Shown: in pieces, positions 16,624-53,515 of the stretch
How the letters are laid out: every line of letters starts with the position of its first letter
How positions within the stretch are numbered: the stretch's first letter is position 1
Source: DASQPA01 sp963756455
Lineage (GTDB): Bacteria > Acidobacteriota > Thermoanaerobaculia > Multivoradales > UBA5704
DNA length: 64,000 nucleotides
Direction: 5' to 3'
Assembly (NCBI GenBank): GCA_963756455.1
Contig: CAVWNC010000004.1
Span: 930,001 to 994,000 of the forward strand
The notes under the pieces: generated by a model
The model's database searches: none
What the model saw: the letters and a program-made list of their open reading frames with translations, nothing else
What the model was told of the DNA's origin: nothing
Program-made: the position numbers and the translations under genes

Positions 16624-17657
16624 TCAATCGACGATCGACGGCGAGGTCTGAAGCAGCGGATCGCTCGCCGCGAGCAGGCTCCGCAGCCGCGCGGCGAGAG
16701 TTCCCACTTTCTCGCCCGCGAGCAGAGAGTAGTGGTCGCCAGCCAGGCGATGGATCTCCAGGCCTCCGTCGGCGAGGGACGCCCAGGCGGCGGCCCGCTC
16801 CGCCACCCCCGGTCCGCCCTCGGCCAGGAAAAGCGCGAGGGGAGCGTCACAGGAGCCGGGCGTGTACCTCTCCGCTGCCCGGAAGTTCCGCGAGAAGAGC
16901 GTGAACCGCCGACGGAGCTCTTCGAGCCCGATCTCCTCGGGGAGGAGCCGGGCCGCGGTCAGACGGTCGAAAAGCGGGTCGAGGAGGGCGCCGTCCTCCT
17001 TCGTCACCAGCCGCTCCGCGCCCGCCGGGAGTCCCCGTCCGTGGAGCGCCGCCAAGTCCTGAGCGAACCGGAGGGCGAGGCCCTCCTCCCCGATCGGAGG
17101 GTGACGACCCGCGGCCGGCGCCGGCGGATCGATCAGGGCGACGAGCCCCACCTCCTCGCCCGCGCGCCGCAGCTGGCGCGCCATCTCGAAGGCCACGAGC
17201 CCGCCGAGCGACCAGCCGCCGAGCAGATAGGGGCCCGCCGGCTGGACGGCGTGGACCTCTCCCAGGTAGCGGCTCGCCAGCTCCTCCAGCGGCACCGCCG
17301 CCTGGCCATCCGCAGAGATCGCGCGCAGGCCGAGGAACGGCCGGTCGGCGCCCAGCCGGCCCGCCAGGGCGGCGTAGCAGAGGACGTCGCCACCCACCGG
17401 ATGGACGCAGAAGAAGGGGGCCCCCTCTCCCGCCGGCTGGATCTCGACCAGGGCCCGTTCCACCCCCGGCGCAACTCGCCCACGGAGGAGATCGGCCAGG
17501 GCCTCGATCGTCGGCCGCTCGAAGAGGAGGGAGATCGGCAGGCCCTGCCCGAAACCGGCGCGGACCCGCGCCATCAGACGGACCGCCGCGAGGGAATGGC
17601 CGCCGAGATCGAAGAAGCCGTCGCGGATCCCGATCGGCCGGATCGCGAGGACACTCC
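16624..17657 (-). CDS. Giant NRPS, last segment (T10 and thioesterase)
   Basis: In register from about 17655 to the TGA at 16624. It opens with the carrier protein T10 (F-D-L-G-G-H-S-L, Ser near 17594). A type I thioesterase of ~260 residues follows, starting F-F-C-V-H-P-V-G-G-D-V, with the nucleophile motif G-G-W-S-L-G-G and the catalytic His in A-G-D-H-Y-S-L-L near the C-terminus. It would release the finished peptide by hydrolysis or macrocyclization; the sequence does not say which. A formal open frame extends upstream to 18138, but that part is a shadow of A10. Confidence 0.88.
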
Positions 17658-20600
17658 TCCCAGATCCGCACCAGCTCGATTTCCACCGGGTCGCGCGGGG
17701 CGACGAGCTCCCTCGCCAGCTGGCGTTCGCCCGCCGGCGCGGGGAGCGCCCGCCGGTCGAGCTTTCCGCTCGGGGTGAGCGGGAGAGCGGCGAGCTCGAC
17801 GAGCACTGTCGGCAGCATCGCCTCGGGCAGGCGCTCCGCGAGGAAGGAGCGCAGCTCCTCGGCCGCCGGGATTTCATGGCCGGGCCGCGGCACCAGGTAG
17901 GCGACGAGCCGTCGTTCGCCGAGCTCGTCGCCGCGCGCCAGGGCCGCCGTGGCGGCGAGCGCGGGATGGCTCTCGAGCGCCGCCTCGATCTCCCCCAGCT
18001 CGATTCGCACGCCCCGGATCTTGACCTGCTCGTCGCGCCGGCCGAGGAATTCGAGGGCGCCGTCCGGACGCCGACGGGCAAGGTCGCCGGTGCGGTAGAG
18101 GCGGGCCCCCGGCAGGGAGGAGAAGGGGTCGGGGACAAACCTTTCCGCCGTCAACCCGGGACGCCCCAGGTAGCCGCGGGCGAGACCGACCCCGGCGAGC
18201 GCGAGCTCACCGACCACCCCGATCGGCAAGGGCGCGAACGCCTCGTCGAGGACGTGGGCCAGAAGGTTCGGGACCGGACGGCCGATGGCCGGCGCCCGGC
18301 CGGCGCCCAGGAGGGCGGCGGTGGCGAAGATCGTCGCCTCGGTCGGCCCGTAGGCGTTCAGGAGGTGCCGGCCGGGGGCCCAGCGGCGGGCGAGCTCCTC
18401 CGGGAACGTCTCACCGCCGATGATGAGGGTGTGTAGCCCCGAGAGGGCGAGCTCGGGGAGGAGCGCGAGCTGGGACGGCGTCGCCGCCGCCAGGGTGACG
18501 CCCTGGCGCGCGATCCGGGCGGCGAGGAGCTCCGGACGCCGGCGCTCCTCCTCGCGGACGAGGCAGAGGCTGCCGCCATTCGCCAGGGCGACGAAGGTCT
18601 CCAGCACCGAAGCGTCAAAGCCCGGGGAGGCCACCTGGAGCACCCGGCTCTCCGGCCCGGCGCGGAGCAGCGCGCTCGCGCCACGGATCAGGTTGACCGC
18701 CCCGCGGTGCGCGAGAAGGACCCCGTTCGGCCGCCCCGTCGAGCCGGAGGTATAGATCACATAGGCGAGGCCGTCCGGAGGGGCTCCCCTCTCCGAGGTT
18801 TCCCTCTGTCCACCGGCCAGCTCGGCCGTACCGGCGGCGCCGTCCAGGAAGAGCACCCGGACCTCCGGGGGCGCCAGCGCGGCGCCTTCCTCGCCGCGGG
18901 TGAGGAGGAGACGGGCGCCGGAATCGGCGAGCTGGAAGGCGAGGCGCTGGACGGGGAACGCCGGATCGAGAGGGACATAGGCGCCGCCGGCCGCGAGCAC
19001 GGCGAGGACAGAGGTCACGAGGTCGAAGGAGCGTTCGAGGTGGAGCCCCACCCGCACCTCCGGCCCCACTCCCAGGGAGCGCAGGCGGACGGCCAGCGCC
19101 GCGGCCTGCCGGGCGAGCTCGCCATAGGTCAGTACCGCATCGTCCCCAAGGAGGGCGACCGCATCGGGCCGGCGGTCCGCCTGAGCCGTGAACAGCTCGT
19201 GCAGGCACTCGTGCCGACCGAGGTCCGGCCCGATCTCGGACGCGCGATCGTTCCACTCGCGGAGGAGCTGGTGCTCCTCCGCCCTGGCGAGGAGGGGGGC
19301 TGCGGAATGCGGGCCCTCCGGACGCTCGACCAGATCCACCAGGATGCGGGCGAAGCGCCCGGCGAGCGCCCGCACCGCCGCCGCCGGGAAGCGATCGGGA
19401 TCATAGGAGATCCCCAGCGACAGACCGGCATCCAGGCCGACGCTGAAGCCGACGGCCAGTGGAAAGTGGGTCTCGGCGACCGCCCGCTCGACGGCGATCT
19501 CCGGCCCGCCGAGGCGTGCGGTGCCGGCCAGGACATGGAAGTGGATGAAGTTGAACGCCGCCTCGAACAGCGGTCCGCCGTCGCCCAGGGACCGCTGCAG
19601 CTCCGCCAAGGGAAAGCTCCGGTGCGGCAGGAGCTCGCGCTCCGCGGCGAACGTCTGCTGCGCCAGGTCGAGCCAGCTCCCCGGCGCGAGGCGCAGCCTG
19701 AAAGGGAGGGTGTTGAGGAACAGACCGAGGGCGCGGTCGCCATCGTCCCTTTCCGGCCGGCCGTTGGCGACCAGGCCGGTGATCACGTCCGGGCCATAGG
19801 AGGCGGAGAGGACTTTGACGTGGACCGCGAGCAGGAGGCTCTTCTGCGGCAGGCCGGAGGTGCGCGCCAGCCGTTCCAACGCCGTCGAGAGGCGCAGATC
19901 GATCGGCACCTGCACCGAGGGGCGAGGAGAGTGCCGGTCGCGGGCTGCCGCGGGACCGGCCAGCGGCCACCTGGGAAGCGCCGCGGACGGGCGGTCGCGC
20001 AGCGCCTCCTGCCAGAAGTCCCGGCTCTCGCGGGATGCCAGGATCTGCCGCTCGCGGGCGACGAAATCGCGGAAGAGAGGAGCCGGCGCGGCGGCGAGAG
20101 GCGGCGCCTGTCCGGCGCGAAGGTAGTAGAGCTGGAAGAGCTCGGACAGAAGTGTGGCGACGCTCCAGCCGTCCAGGATGGCGTGGTGCTCCGCCATCAG
20201 GAGCTGCCAGCTGCCGGCTGCCAAGCGGCAGACCGCATAGCGCAGGAGCGGTGCTAAAGAGAGGTCGAAAGGCCGCCCCGCGGCCGCGAAGCACGCCTGG
20301 AGCGCCTCCTGCCGTCGACCGGTGGGCAGCGCCGTGAGGTCGCAGACGGCGAGCGGGATCCCGACCCGGCGATGTACGAGCTGGAGCGGCTCGCTGAAAC
20401 GTTCGAGATCGAACGCGGTGCGGAGCACGGGATGCCGCGCGGCGAGCTGCTCCAAAGCCCAGAGCAGGGCCGCGACGTCCAGGTCGACCCGCAGGCGCAG
20501 GCTCAAAACGTTGTGGTAGAGACCGGCGGAACCGGAGAGCTCGTGGTGGAAGATCATCCCGGTCTGCAGGCGGGAGAGCGGATAGGCGTCTTCCACCCCC

Positions 20601-20680
20601 GCGGGCAGGCGCTCGCGGTCCACCGGCGCAATCTGGGAGAAGGGCTCCACCCTCTCGGGCTCCCGCCCCGACGCCCTGGC
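16624..20680 (-). other. NRPS module 10: C - A(unassigned) - T - TE
   Basis: The condensation domain starts A-Y-P-L-S-R-L-Q-T-G-M-I-F-H-H-E-L with HHAILDGWS, a sub-type different from the other nine. Pocket residues read approximately D-A-L-A-I-G-A-I-F-K, with no known match. The core A3 motif is T-S-G-S-T-G-R-P-N-G. A single-base insertion at 17649-17657 separates A from T. The thioesterase completes the line. Confidence 0.78.
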
Positions 20681-23600
20681 CGGCTGCGCGGCCCGGGCCA
20701 GCTCGCGCAGGCTGCCCTGGCGGAACACCTCTTCAAGGGGGAACGCGAGCCCCCGCCGCTCGGCGAGCGTCCGCAGGCGGATGGCTCGGATCGAGTCACC
20801 GCCCAGGCCGAAGAAGCTGTCGAGCAGGTCGGCCCGAGAAACCCCGAGAACCTCCTCGACCACCTCGATCAGGATGCGCTCGGCCGGGGTCTCCGGAGAG
20901 GTGGGCTCCCCCGTGGCGCGGGACGCGGCCATCGCCGAATCGTGCGCCGGATCGGGGAGGGCCTGCCGGTCGAGCTTGCCATGGGCGGTCTGCGGCAGCT
21001 TGCCGATCGGCACGAACGCGGCCGGCAGCATGGCCTCGGGGAGGCGGGCGGCGAGGAACCGGCGGAGCTCGGCGGGGCTCGGCTCCCCGGCATCCCCGGC
21101 GGCCGGGGCGGCGACGACCCAGGCAATCAGGCGCAGCTCGCCGGCCCCGTCCGGCCGTGCCAGGACCACCGCGTAGAGCACCCCGGGATGCTCGAGGAGG
21201 GCGGCTTCGATCTCGCCCAGCTCGATCCGGAAGCCGCGGATCTTGACCTGCTGGTCGGCGCGGCCCAGGTACTCGATCCCGCCCGCGGGCCGGAAGCGCG
21301 CCAGGTCGCCGCTCCTGTAGAGGCGCTCCCCGGGCGACGCGGCGAACGGGTGGGGCACGAAACGCAGGGCGGTGAGCTCCGGACGGTGGAGGTAGCCCTG
21401 GGCGAGGCCGGCCCCCGCCACGTGGATCTCGCCGGCGACGCCGATCGGCACCGGCTGGCCGGCGGCGTCGAGGAGCAGGACGGAAAGGTCGGGGATCGCC
21501 TGGCCGATCGGGCTCCCCGGAGCGCCGAAGTCCGCCCGGGAGAGCGGCCGGTAGGTGACGTGGACGGTCGTTTCGGTGATCCCGTAGAGGTTGACCAGGC
21601 GCGGCCGATCGTCGCCATGCCGGGCCCACCAGGGCGCGAGGAGGGCGACGTCCAACGCTTCGCCGCCGAAGAGGACCAGCCGCAGAGCCGGCAGCTCGTC
21701 CACCGCCGGCGCCTCTTCCTCCCAGCGGACCAGCTGGCGAAACGCCGTCGGGGTCTGGTTGAGCACCGTCACCCGCTCGCGGCCGAGCAGGGCATGGAAC
21801 GCTTCCGGCGAGCGGCTGACGAGGAAGGGCACGACCACCAGCCGACCGCCGTAAAGGAGGGCCCCCCAGAGCTCCCAGACCGAGAAGTCGAAGGCGTAGG
21901 AATGGAAGAGCGTCCAGACGTCCCGCTCGTCGAAGTGGAACCAGTCCTGGGTCTGGTCGAAGAGCCGGACGGCGTTGGCGTGGCGGACCACAACCCCTTT
22001 GGGCCGGCCGGTCGAGCCCGAGGTATAGATGATGTAGGCGGGCTGGGCGGAGGAGACGGCCACCTCTTGAAACCCGTCGCCCCTCTCCTCCGCGCCGCCG
22101 AGGTCCAGGGCATCGAGAAGGACGACCGCCGCCGCCGTATCTGGGAGTCCCGAAGCGGACCCGGTGGTGGTCAGGATCAGAGCCGGTCGCGCATCGGCCA
22201 GCACGAAGGTCAGGCGCTCCCGTGGGTAGCCGGTGTCGAGCGGCAGGTAGGCCCCGCCGGCCTTGAGCGTTCCCAGGATGGCGATCACCATCTCCGGCGA
22301 GCGCTCGAGGAACAGACCCACCGGCTGGCCCGGTGCGAGCCCGCGCCGAACCAGGTGCGCCGCCAGGCGGTCGCTCCGGGCCTCCAACTCGCCATAGAGC
22401 AGGCTCTGCCCCTCAAAGACCACCGCCACCTCCCCGGACCGGCGCCGCGCCTGCTCCCGGAACCGCTCATGGAGAGAGGGGAGATCGGCGGCGGGCGAGC
22501 TGGCGCCGCCGCTCCACTCGCGGATCAACTGGTGGCGCTCGGCGCTCCTGAGGAGCGCCAGCTCGGCGAGCCGCAGATCGGGTTCCGCGGCGAACGCGCG
22601 GGCGAGCTCCGCAAAGTGGCCGATCATGCGTTCCAGGGTCGTCGGGTCGAACAGATCGCGGTTGTACTCCCATTCGCCGGCGAGACCGGATGCCCCCTGT
22701 CCCAACGCCACGGTGAGGTCGAACTTCGCCGTCCTCCCTGCGATCCGCAGCGGCTCCAGGGTGAGGCCCGGCAGATCGAGGGCCACCCTGGGCGCGTTCT
22801 GGAGCGCAAAGAGGACCTCGAAGAGCGGCGTCCGGCTGCGGTCGCGCTCGGGCTGGACCTCCTCCACCACCCGGTCGAACGGCAGGTCCTGGTGGGCGAA
22901 GGCGGCGAGAGCCGTCGACCGGACCCGGGCCAGCAGGCCGCCGAAGCTCGGGTTCCCGGAGAGGTCGATGCGAAGCACCAGGGTATTGACGAAAAACCCG
23001 ATCAGCCCCTCGGTCTCCCGGCGGTTGCGGTTGGCGATCGGCGAGCCGACCGCCAGATCGTCCCGCCCGGTGTAGCGCGCGAGGAGCGTGGCGAAGGCGG
23101 CGAGCAGGGTCATGAACAGGGTGGCCCCCGCGGCGCGGGACTGCCGGGAGAGCGCCGCGCTCAGCTCGTCCGGCAGGGCGAAGGGGCGGACGGCGCCGCG
23201 CGCGGTGAAGACCGCGGGGCGGGGGCGATCCGTCGGCAGGTCGAGCGACGGGAGCCCCGAGAGCGCCGCTCGCCAGTAGCCGAGCTCTCCTTGAAGCACC
23301 GCTCCCGAGAGCCACCGCCGCTGCCAGAGGGCGAAGTCGGCATACTGCACCGGCAGATCCTCGAGGGGAGAGGGCCGGCCGGCGACGAAGGCGGTATAGA
23401 GCGCCCCCAGCTCGCGGACCATCACCCCCATCGACCAGCCGTCGGTCACGATGTGGTGGAGGGTGAAGACGATCGAGTGCCGGTCCTCGTGGAGCCGCAC
23501 GAGCGCCGCGCGCAGCAGCGGCCCGCGGGCGAGATGGAACGGCCGCTCGGCGGCCTCACGGTGCAGGCGGAGCTCCTCTCCGGTCCGTAGCGCTCCCGGT

Positions 23601-25320
23601 AGGGCCGAAAGGTCGCAGAGCGGCAGGTCGACCTCCGCCGGCGGAGCGAGAACCGGCAGCGGCTGACCGTCCGCGGAGAGGGCGAAGATCGTGCGGAGGG
23701 TCTCGTGCCGGCGGACGATCTCCGAAAGGCTGGCGCCGAGCGCCCGCCGGTCCAGAGGGCCGGTGAGACGGAAGCTCGCCGGCAGGTTGTAGGCCGGGTT
23801 CCCGGGCGCCAGCTGATCGAGGAACCACATCCGCTGCTGGGCGAAGGAGAGCGGCCGGGTCCCGGCAGACGGCTCCGGACGGATCGGCGGCGCCTCGACG
23901 GGTGCGCCGCCGTGGAGCGCGCGCTCGATCTCGGCCGCCAGCAACTCGACCGTCGGCCTCTCGAACAGCAGGCGGAGCGGCAGCTCGACCCCCAGGGCCT
24001 GCCGCACCCGCGAGACCACCTGAGTGGCGAGCAGCGAGTGCCCGCCGAGCTCGAAGAAGCTCTCCGCGAGCCCGATCCGCGGCAGGCGGATGACCTCCTC
24101 CCAGATCCCGGCCAGCACCTCCTCGACCGGGGTGGGCTCCGCTCTCCCCAGCGGTTCGGCCGCCCGCGGCGCCGGTTGGGGTGCGGGCAGGGCTCGCCGG
24201 TCCACCTTGCCGTTGACCGTCAGGGGGAGAGCGTCGAGGATCACGATCGCCGCGGGCACCATCGGCTCCGGCAGCTTGCGCCGGAGCGCCTGCCGCAGCT
24301 CGGCCGCGCTCGGCGCCCCCGAGCCCGCACCGACCACATAGGCCGCCAATCGCCGGTCGCCCGGCGCGTCCTCGCGCACGATGACGATCCCCTCGCGCAC
24401 CCCGGGCTCCGCGACGAGCGCCGCCTCGATCTCCCCGAGCTCGATGCGGAAGCCCCGCACCTTCACCTGGTGGTCGAGCCGCCCCAGGTATTCGATCTCG
24501 CCCGTCGCGCGGAGCCGCGCCCGGTCTCCGGTCCGGTAGAGGCGGCCCCCGGCCTCGCCCTCCGGAGCGGGGACGAAGCGTTCCGCCGTCAGGTCCGGGC
24601 GGCCGAGATAACCCCGCCCCACCTGCACCCCACCCAGGTGAAGCTCGCCGGGGATCCCCACCGGCACCGGCCGCCCGTTCCGATCGAGCAACCGGATCGC
24701 GGTGTTCGCCACCGGTCGGCCGATCGGCACCACCGAGGCGCCCGGCACGCAGGGCCAGAAGGTGACGTCGACCGCCGCCTCGGTGGGGCCATAGAGGTTG
24801 AGAAGGTCCACCGCCGGCAGGCGACCGAAGAAGCGCTCCAGAAGCGCCGCCGGCAGCGCCTCGCCGCTCGCAACCACCAGGCGGAGCGCCTTCCCGCGCT
24901 CGATCTCCGGCTCCGCCAGGAAGGCCTGGAGCATCGCGGGCACGAAGTGGACGACCGTGATCTCGTGCTCCGCCAGGGCCCGCGCCAGATAGGTCGGGTC
25001 CTGGTGTCCCCCCGGCCGTGCCATCACCAGGCAGCCGCCGGAGAGCAGGGGCAAGAACAGCTCCCAGACCGAAACGTCGAAGCTCACCGGGGTCTTCTGT
25101 AAGACCCGGTCCGCCGCGACCATCCGCTGCTGGGTCTCAGCCCAGAGCAGCCGGTTGACGATCGCCCGGTGGCTGTTCATCGCCCCCTTGGGGCGCCCTG
25201 TCGATCCCGAGGTGAAGATCACATAGGCCAGATTCTCCGGCGTGGTCCCCGCCTCGCGCTCAACCGCGAACCCGCCCACCTCTCTCTCCGGCCCGGAGGT
25301 GGCGAGCACCAGCTTCGCAA
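16847..25320 (-). CDS. Giant NRPS, third segment (most of A8 to start of T10)
   Basis: The open frame from about 25320 carries most of A8, T8, C9-A9-T9 and C10-A10, down to about 17653. The frame extends formally from 25606 to a stop at 16847, but both ends are out of register. At 17649-17657 the expected I-W-E-E-V-L-A-I-R-P is broken by one extra base after I-W-E-E. Conserved features are the A8 core T-S-G-S-T-G-R-P-K-G, T8 G-G-H-S-L, A9 with a threonine-type pocket, T9 G-G-D-S-I and C10 HHAILDGWS. In A10 the core A3 motif reads G-R-P-N-G, with Asn in place of the near-invariant Lys. Confidence 0.88.
20680..23905 (-). other. NRPS module 9: C - A(Thr) - T
   Basis: The condensation motif is HHIVTDGWS. 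Pocket residues D-F-W-N-L-G-L-V-H-K differ from the threonine code DFWNIGMVHK at two conservative positions, and Y-G-I-T-E-T-T-V-H-V is typical of Thr domains. The carrier reads G-G-D-S-I-R-A-I although no E domain follows (Ser near 20793). Confidence 0.8.
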
Positions 25321-25602
25321 CCCGGCTGCACGGGGAGCAGCCGGGCCGTCCGTTCCTCGACCAGGACGACCGGCGGCGCGGCGTCCGCGAGCATCCACGC
25401 CAGCCGCTCCTGTGGGTAGGAAGGATCGAGCGGAACATAGGCGCCGCCGGCCGTGAGGATCGCCCAGAGCCCCACCACCAGCTCCAGCGAGCGTTCGAGG
25501 CAGATGCCGACCGGCACCTCCGGCCCCACTCCGAGCCGGCGCAGCCGCCCGGCGAGCCACGCGGCCCGCGCCGCCAGCTCTCCATAGGAGAGCGCGGCCG
25601 CC

Positions 25603-50922
<25,320 letters not shown>

Positions 50923-51043
50923 TCAGCAGCTCGCCTCCTGTTGCGCCAACCTTATGATACGAATTTGGTTTGTTGTCGGTTTTCTTCTCAGCTGGATGAT
51001 AGGATTACGGCCTGCTGGACCTGCGTTTTCCTGGAGGACACCC
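50923..51043. promoter_or_regulatory. Divergent promoter interval between NRPS and ADOP permease 1
   Basis: 121 bases separate the two start codons. On the NRPS side AGGAGG stands 11 bases before ATG 50922, and a -10-like TATCAT (complement of 50954-50959) lies further upstream. On the permease side GGAGG is at 51032-51036. T-rich stretches around 50960-50990 mark the likely promoter core. No operator repeat was recognised. Confidence 0.4.
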
Positions 51044-53458
51044 ATGGAGTCGCTCTTCTCCGACATCCGGTTCGGCCTGCGCGGCCTCAAGAGTTCCCCG
51101 TCCACCACCGCCGTCGCTCTCCTCGCCCTCGCCCTGGGAATCGGCGCCAACACCGCCATCTTCAGCGTCGTCAATGGCACTCTGCTCACTCCCCTGCCCT
51201 ACCCGGAACCCGAGCGGCTAGTGGTCGTCGCCGCCACCAATCCGCGGTCGGGCCTCCCGCGTTTCAGCCTCTCGCCCCCTGATTTCGACGACTTCCATCG
51301 CCAGAGCCGGAGCTTTGCGGGCTTGGCCGCCATGACCATGGGGAGCCTCAACCTGACCGGCCGCGGCGAGCCTGAGGTGCTCGACGTGGGGCGGGTGTCG
51401 GCCGACTTCTTCCCCCTGATCGGCCTCCGCCCGCTCCTCGGGCGCGCTTTCCGGCCGGACGAGGACACCCCGGCCTCGCGCCACGTCGTCCTCCTCTCGC
51501 ACGGCCTCTGGCAGCGACGGTTCGGGGCGGATCCGAAGGCCGTGGGCCAGAGCCTCCGACTGGACGACGAGAGCTACACGGTGGTGGGGGTGGCGCCATC
51601 CGGCTTCGACTTCCCGCGCAAGCGCGACCTCTGGGTGCCCCTGGCGCTCGAGCCGGCCCAGGCGAAGCGCGGCGCCCACTCGCTTACTTGCGTCGGGCGG
51701 TTGCGCCCGGGTGTCTCGGTGGAGGCGGCGCAGAGCGAGATGAGCGGTATCGCCGCTCGACTGGAGGCGCAATACCCGGACAGCAACCAGGGCTGGGGAA
51801 TTGAGGTCTTGCCGCTCCAGCAGGTCTGGGTCGAAAAGATCCGCCCCGCCCTCCTCATCCTCCTCTGGGTGGTGGCGGCGGTCCTCCTGATCGCCTGCCT
51901 GAACGTCGCCAACCTCCTCCTCGCCCGGCTGGCCGCCCGCGGGCGAGAGATCTCGATCCGCACCGCCCTCGGGGCCGGCCGCGGACGCCTCGTCCGCCAA
52001 TTGCTGACTGAGAGCATGCTCCTCTCTCTCTTGGGCGGAGCCCTGGGGCTCCTCCTCGCCTCCTGGGGGACACGGGCGCTCCTCGCCTTGAACCCCGCCG
52101 CCCTCCCGCGCGCCGAGGCCATCGGCCTGGACTTACGGGTGCTCGTCTTCACACTCCTGCTCTCGGTCGCCGCCGGGCTCTTCTTCGGCCTGTTCCCTGC
52201 CCTCCACCCCCCCGGGGCGAGCCTTCACGAGGCGCTCAAGGAAGGGGGACGGGCCACGGCGGGCGGCCGCGGCAGCCGTTTCGCCCGCCAATTCCTCGCC
52301 CTGGTCGAAGTGGCGCTCGCTCTCGTGCTCCTGGTCATGGCCGGGGTCCTCCTGCGCAGTTTCTCGCGCCTCGCCGCCGCCGACCCCGGCTTCCGGCCCG
52401 GCGGCGTGCTGACCCTCGACCTCTCTCCTTCGAAGACCCGGTACCCGGACCCGGGCCGGCTCTCCCTGTTCTATCGCGAGCTGCTCGGCCGGGTGTCGGC
52501 GCTCCCCGGTGTCGGGCGGGCGGCGACCCTTTCCCCGCTGCCCCTCGCCGGCAAGACTTTCTTCCGCGGCTTCGCCGTCTTCGGGCGGCCGGTCTCGCGG
52601 TCCAAGCCGGAGAGCGCCACGGTGCGCCGGGCCTCGCCGGAGCTCTTCCGCGTTCTCCGCGTCCCCCTGCTTCGGGGGCGGGTCTTCGAAGAGCGGGACA
52701 CGGTGGCCGCGCCCAAAGTGGCGATCGTCAACGCCCAGCTGGCGGGGGCGATGTGGCCGCACGCCGACCCGCTCGGCCAACGTCTGACCTTCGACGATCC
52801 GGACCTGGCGGGAGCGACCTGGATGACCGTCATCGGAGTGGTGGGAAACGTGCAGCAGCAGGCCCTCTCCGACGATCCGGCCTTCGAGATCTACCAGCCG
52901 CAGCTCCAAGAGCCGGCGGTCGAGACCACCCTGGTCGTGCGTTCGGTGAGAGATCCGTCGGCCCTCGCCGCGCCAATCCGCCGGACGGTCCTCGGGCTCG
53001 ACCCAGACCTGCCGGTCTATCACGTGCGCACCCTCTCCTCGGTGGTCGACGACTCGCTCGCCCAGCACCGGCTGAGCACGGCGCTCCTCGGCCTCTTCGC
53101 CGCCCTCGCCCTAGTGCTGGCGGCGGTCGGGGTCTATGGGGTGATCAGCTACTCGGTCGCGCAGCGCACGCATGAGATGGGGATCCGCATGGCACTGGGG
53201 GCGCAACGCCAAGACGTGCTGCGCCTGGTGATCCGGCAGGGGATGGGCCTGGTGGGAACCGGTCTTCTCCTCGGGCTTGCCGGCGCCTTCTTCGCCACCC
53301 GGGTGCTCGCCGGGCTGCTCTACGGCGTCACCACGACCGACCCCGCGACTTTCGTATCCGTCCCCGGTCTCCTCGCGCTGGTGGCGCTCCTGGCCAACTA
53401 TCTGCCCGCCCGCCGCGCCATGCAGGTCGACCCCCAAGAGGCATTGCGGCAGGAGTAG
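51044..53458 (+). CDS. ADOP-family MacB-like permease 1
   Basis: An 804-residue membrane protein starting at ATG 51044 with GGAGG eight bases upstream; a longer in-frame reading to 50852 runs into the NRPS start and is rejected. It is built of two FtsX/MacB permease halves. Each half has a large extracytoplasmic domain and helices, seen at A-V-A-L-L-A-L-A-L-G-I-G-A-N-T-A-I-F-S-V-V-N-G (N-terminal helix), ~L-L-I-A-C-L-N-V-A-N-L-L-L-A-R, and a final block containing R-T-H-E-M-G-I-R-M-A-L-G-A-Q. Acidobacterial duplicated orphan permeases look like this and lack a dedicated ATPase neighbour, as here. Divergent placement beside the NRPS makes export of, or self-protection from, its product possible. 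Confidence 0.88.
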   Translation: MESLFSDIRFGLRGLKSSPSTTAVALLALALGIGANTAIFSVVNGTLLTPLPYPEPERLVVVAATNPRSGLPRFSLSPPDFDDFHRQSRSFAGLAAMTMGSLNLTGRGEPEVLDVGRVSADFFPLIGLRPLLGRAFRPDEDTPASRHVVLLSHGLWQRRFGADPKAVGQSLRLDDESYTVVGVAPSGFDFPRKRDLWVPLALEPAQAKRGAHSLTCVGRLRPGVSVEAAQSEMSGIAARLEAQYPDSNQGWGIEVLPLQQVWVEKIRPALLILLWVVAAVLLIACLNVANLLLARLAARGREISIRTALGAGRGRLVRQLLTESMLLSLLGGALGLLLASWGTRALLALNPAALPRAEAIGLDLRVLVFTLLLSVAAGLFFGLFPALHPPGASLHEALKEGGRATAGGRGSRFARQFLALVEVALALVLLVMAGVLLRSFSRLAAADPGFRPGGVLTLDLSPSKTRYPDPGRLSLFYRELLGRVSALPGVGRAATLSPLPLAGKTFFRGFAVFGRPVSRSKPESATVRRASPELFRVLRVPLLRGRVFEERDTVAAPKVAIVNAQLAGAMWPHADPLGQRLTFDDPDLAGATWMTVIGVVGNVQQQALSDDPAFEIYQPQLQEPAVETTLVVRSVRDPSALAAPIRRTVLGLDPDLPVYHVRTLSSVVDDSLAQHRLSTALLGLFAALALVLAAVGVYGVISYSVAQRTHEMGIRMALGAQRQDVLRLVIRQGMGLVGTGLLLGLAGAFFATRVLAGLLYGVTTTDPATFVSVPGLLALVALLANYLPARRAMQVDPQEALRQE

Positions 53459-53515
53459 GAGATGAGATTTACTCCGCAGATCGAATAGAATCTGCTTGAC
53501 AAAGCGGGAGTCACC

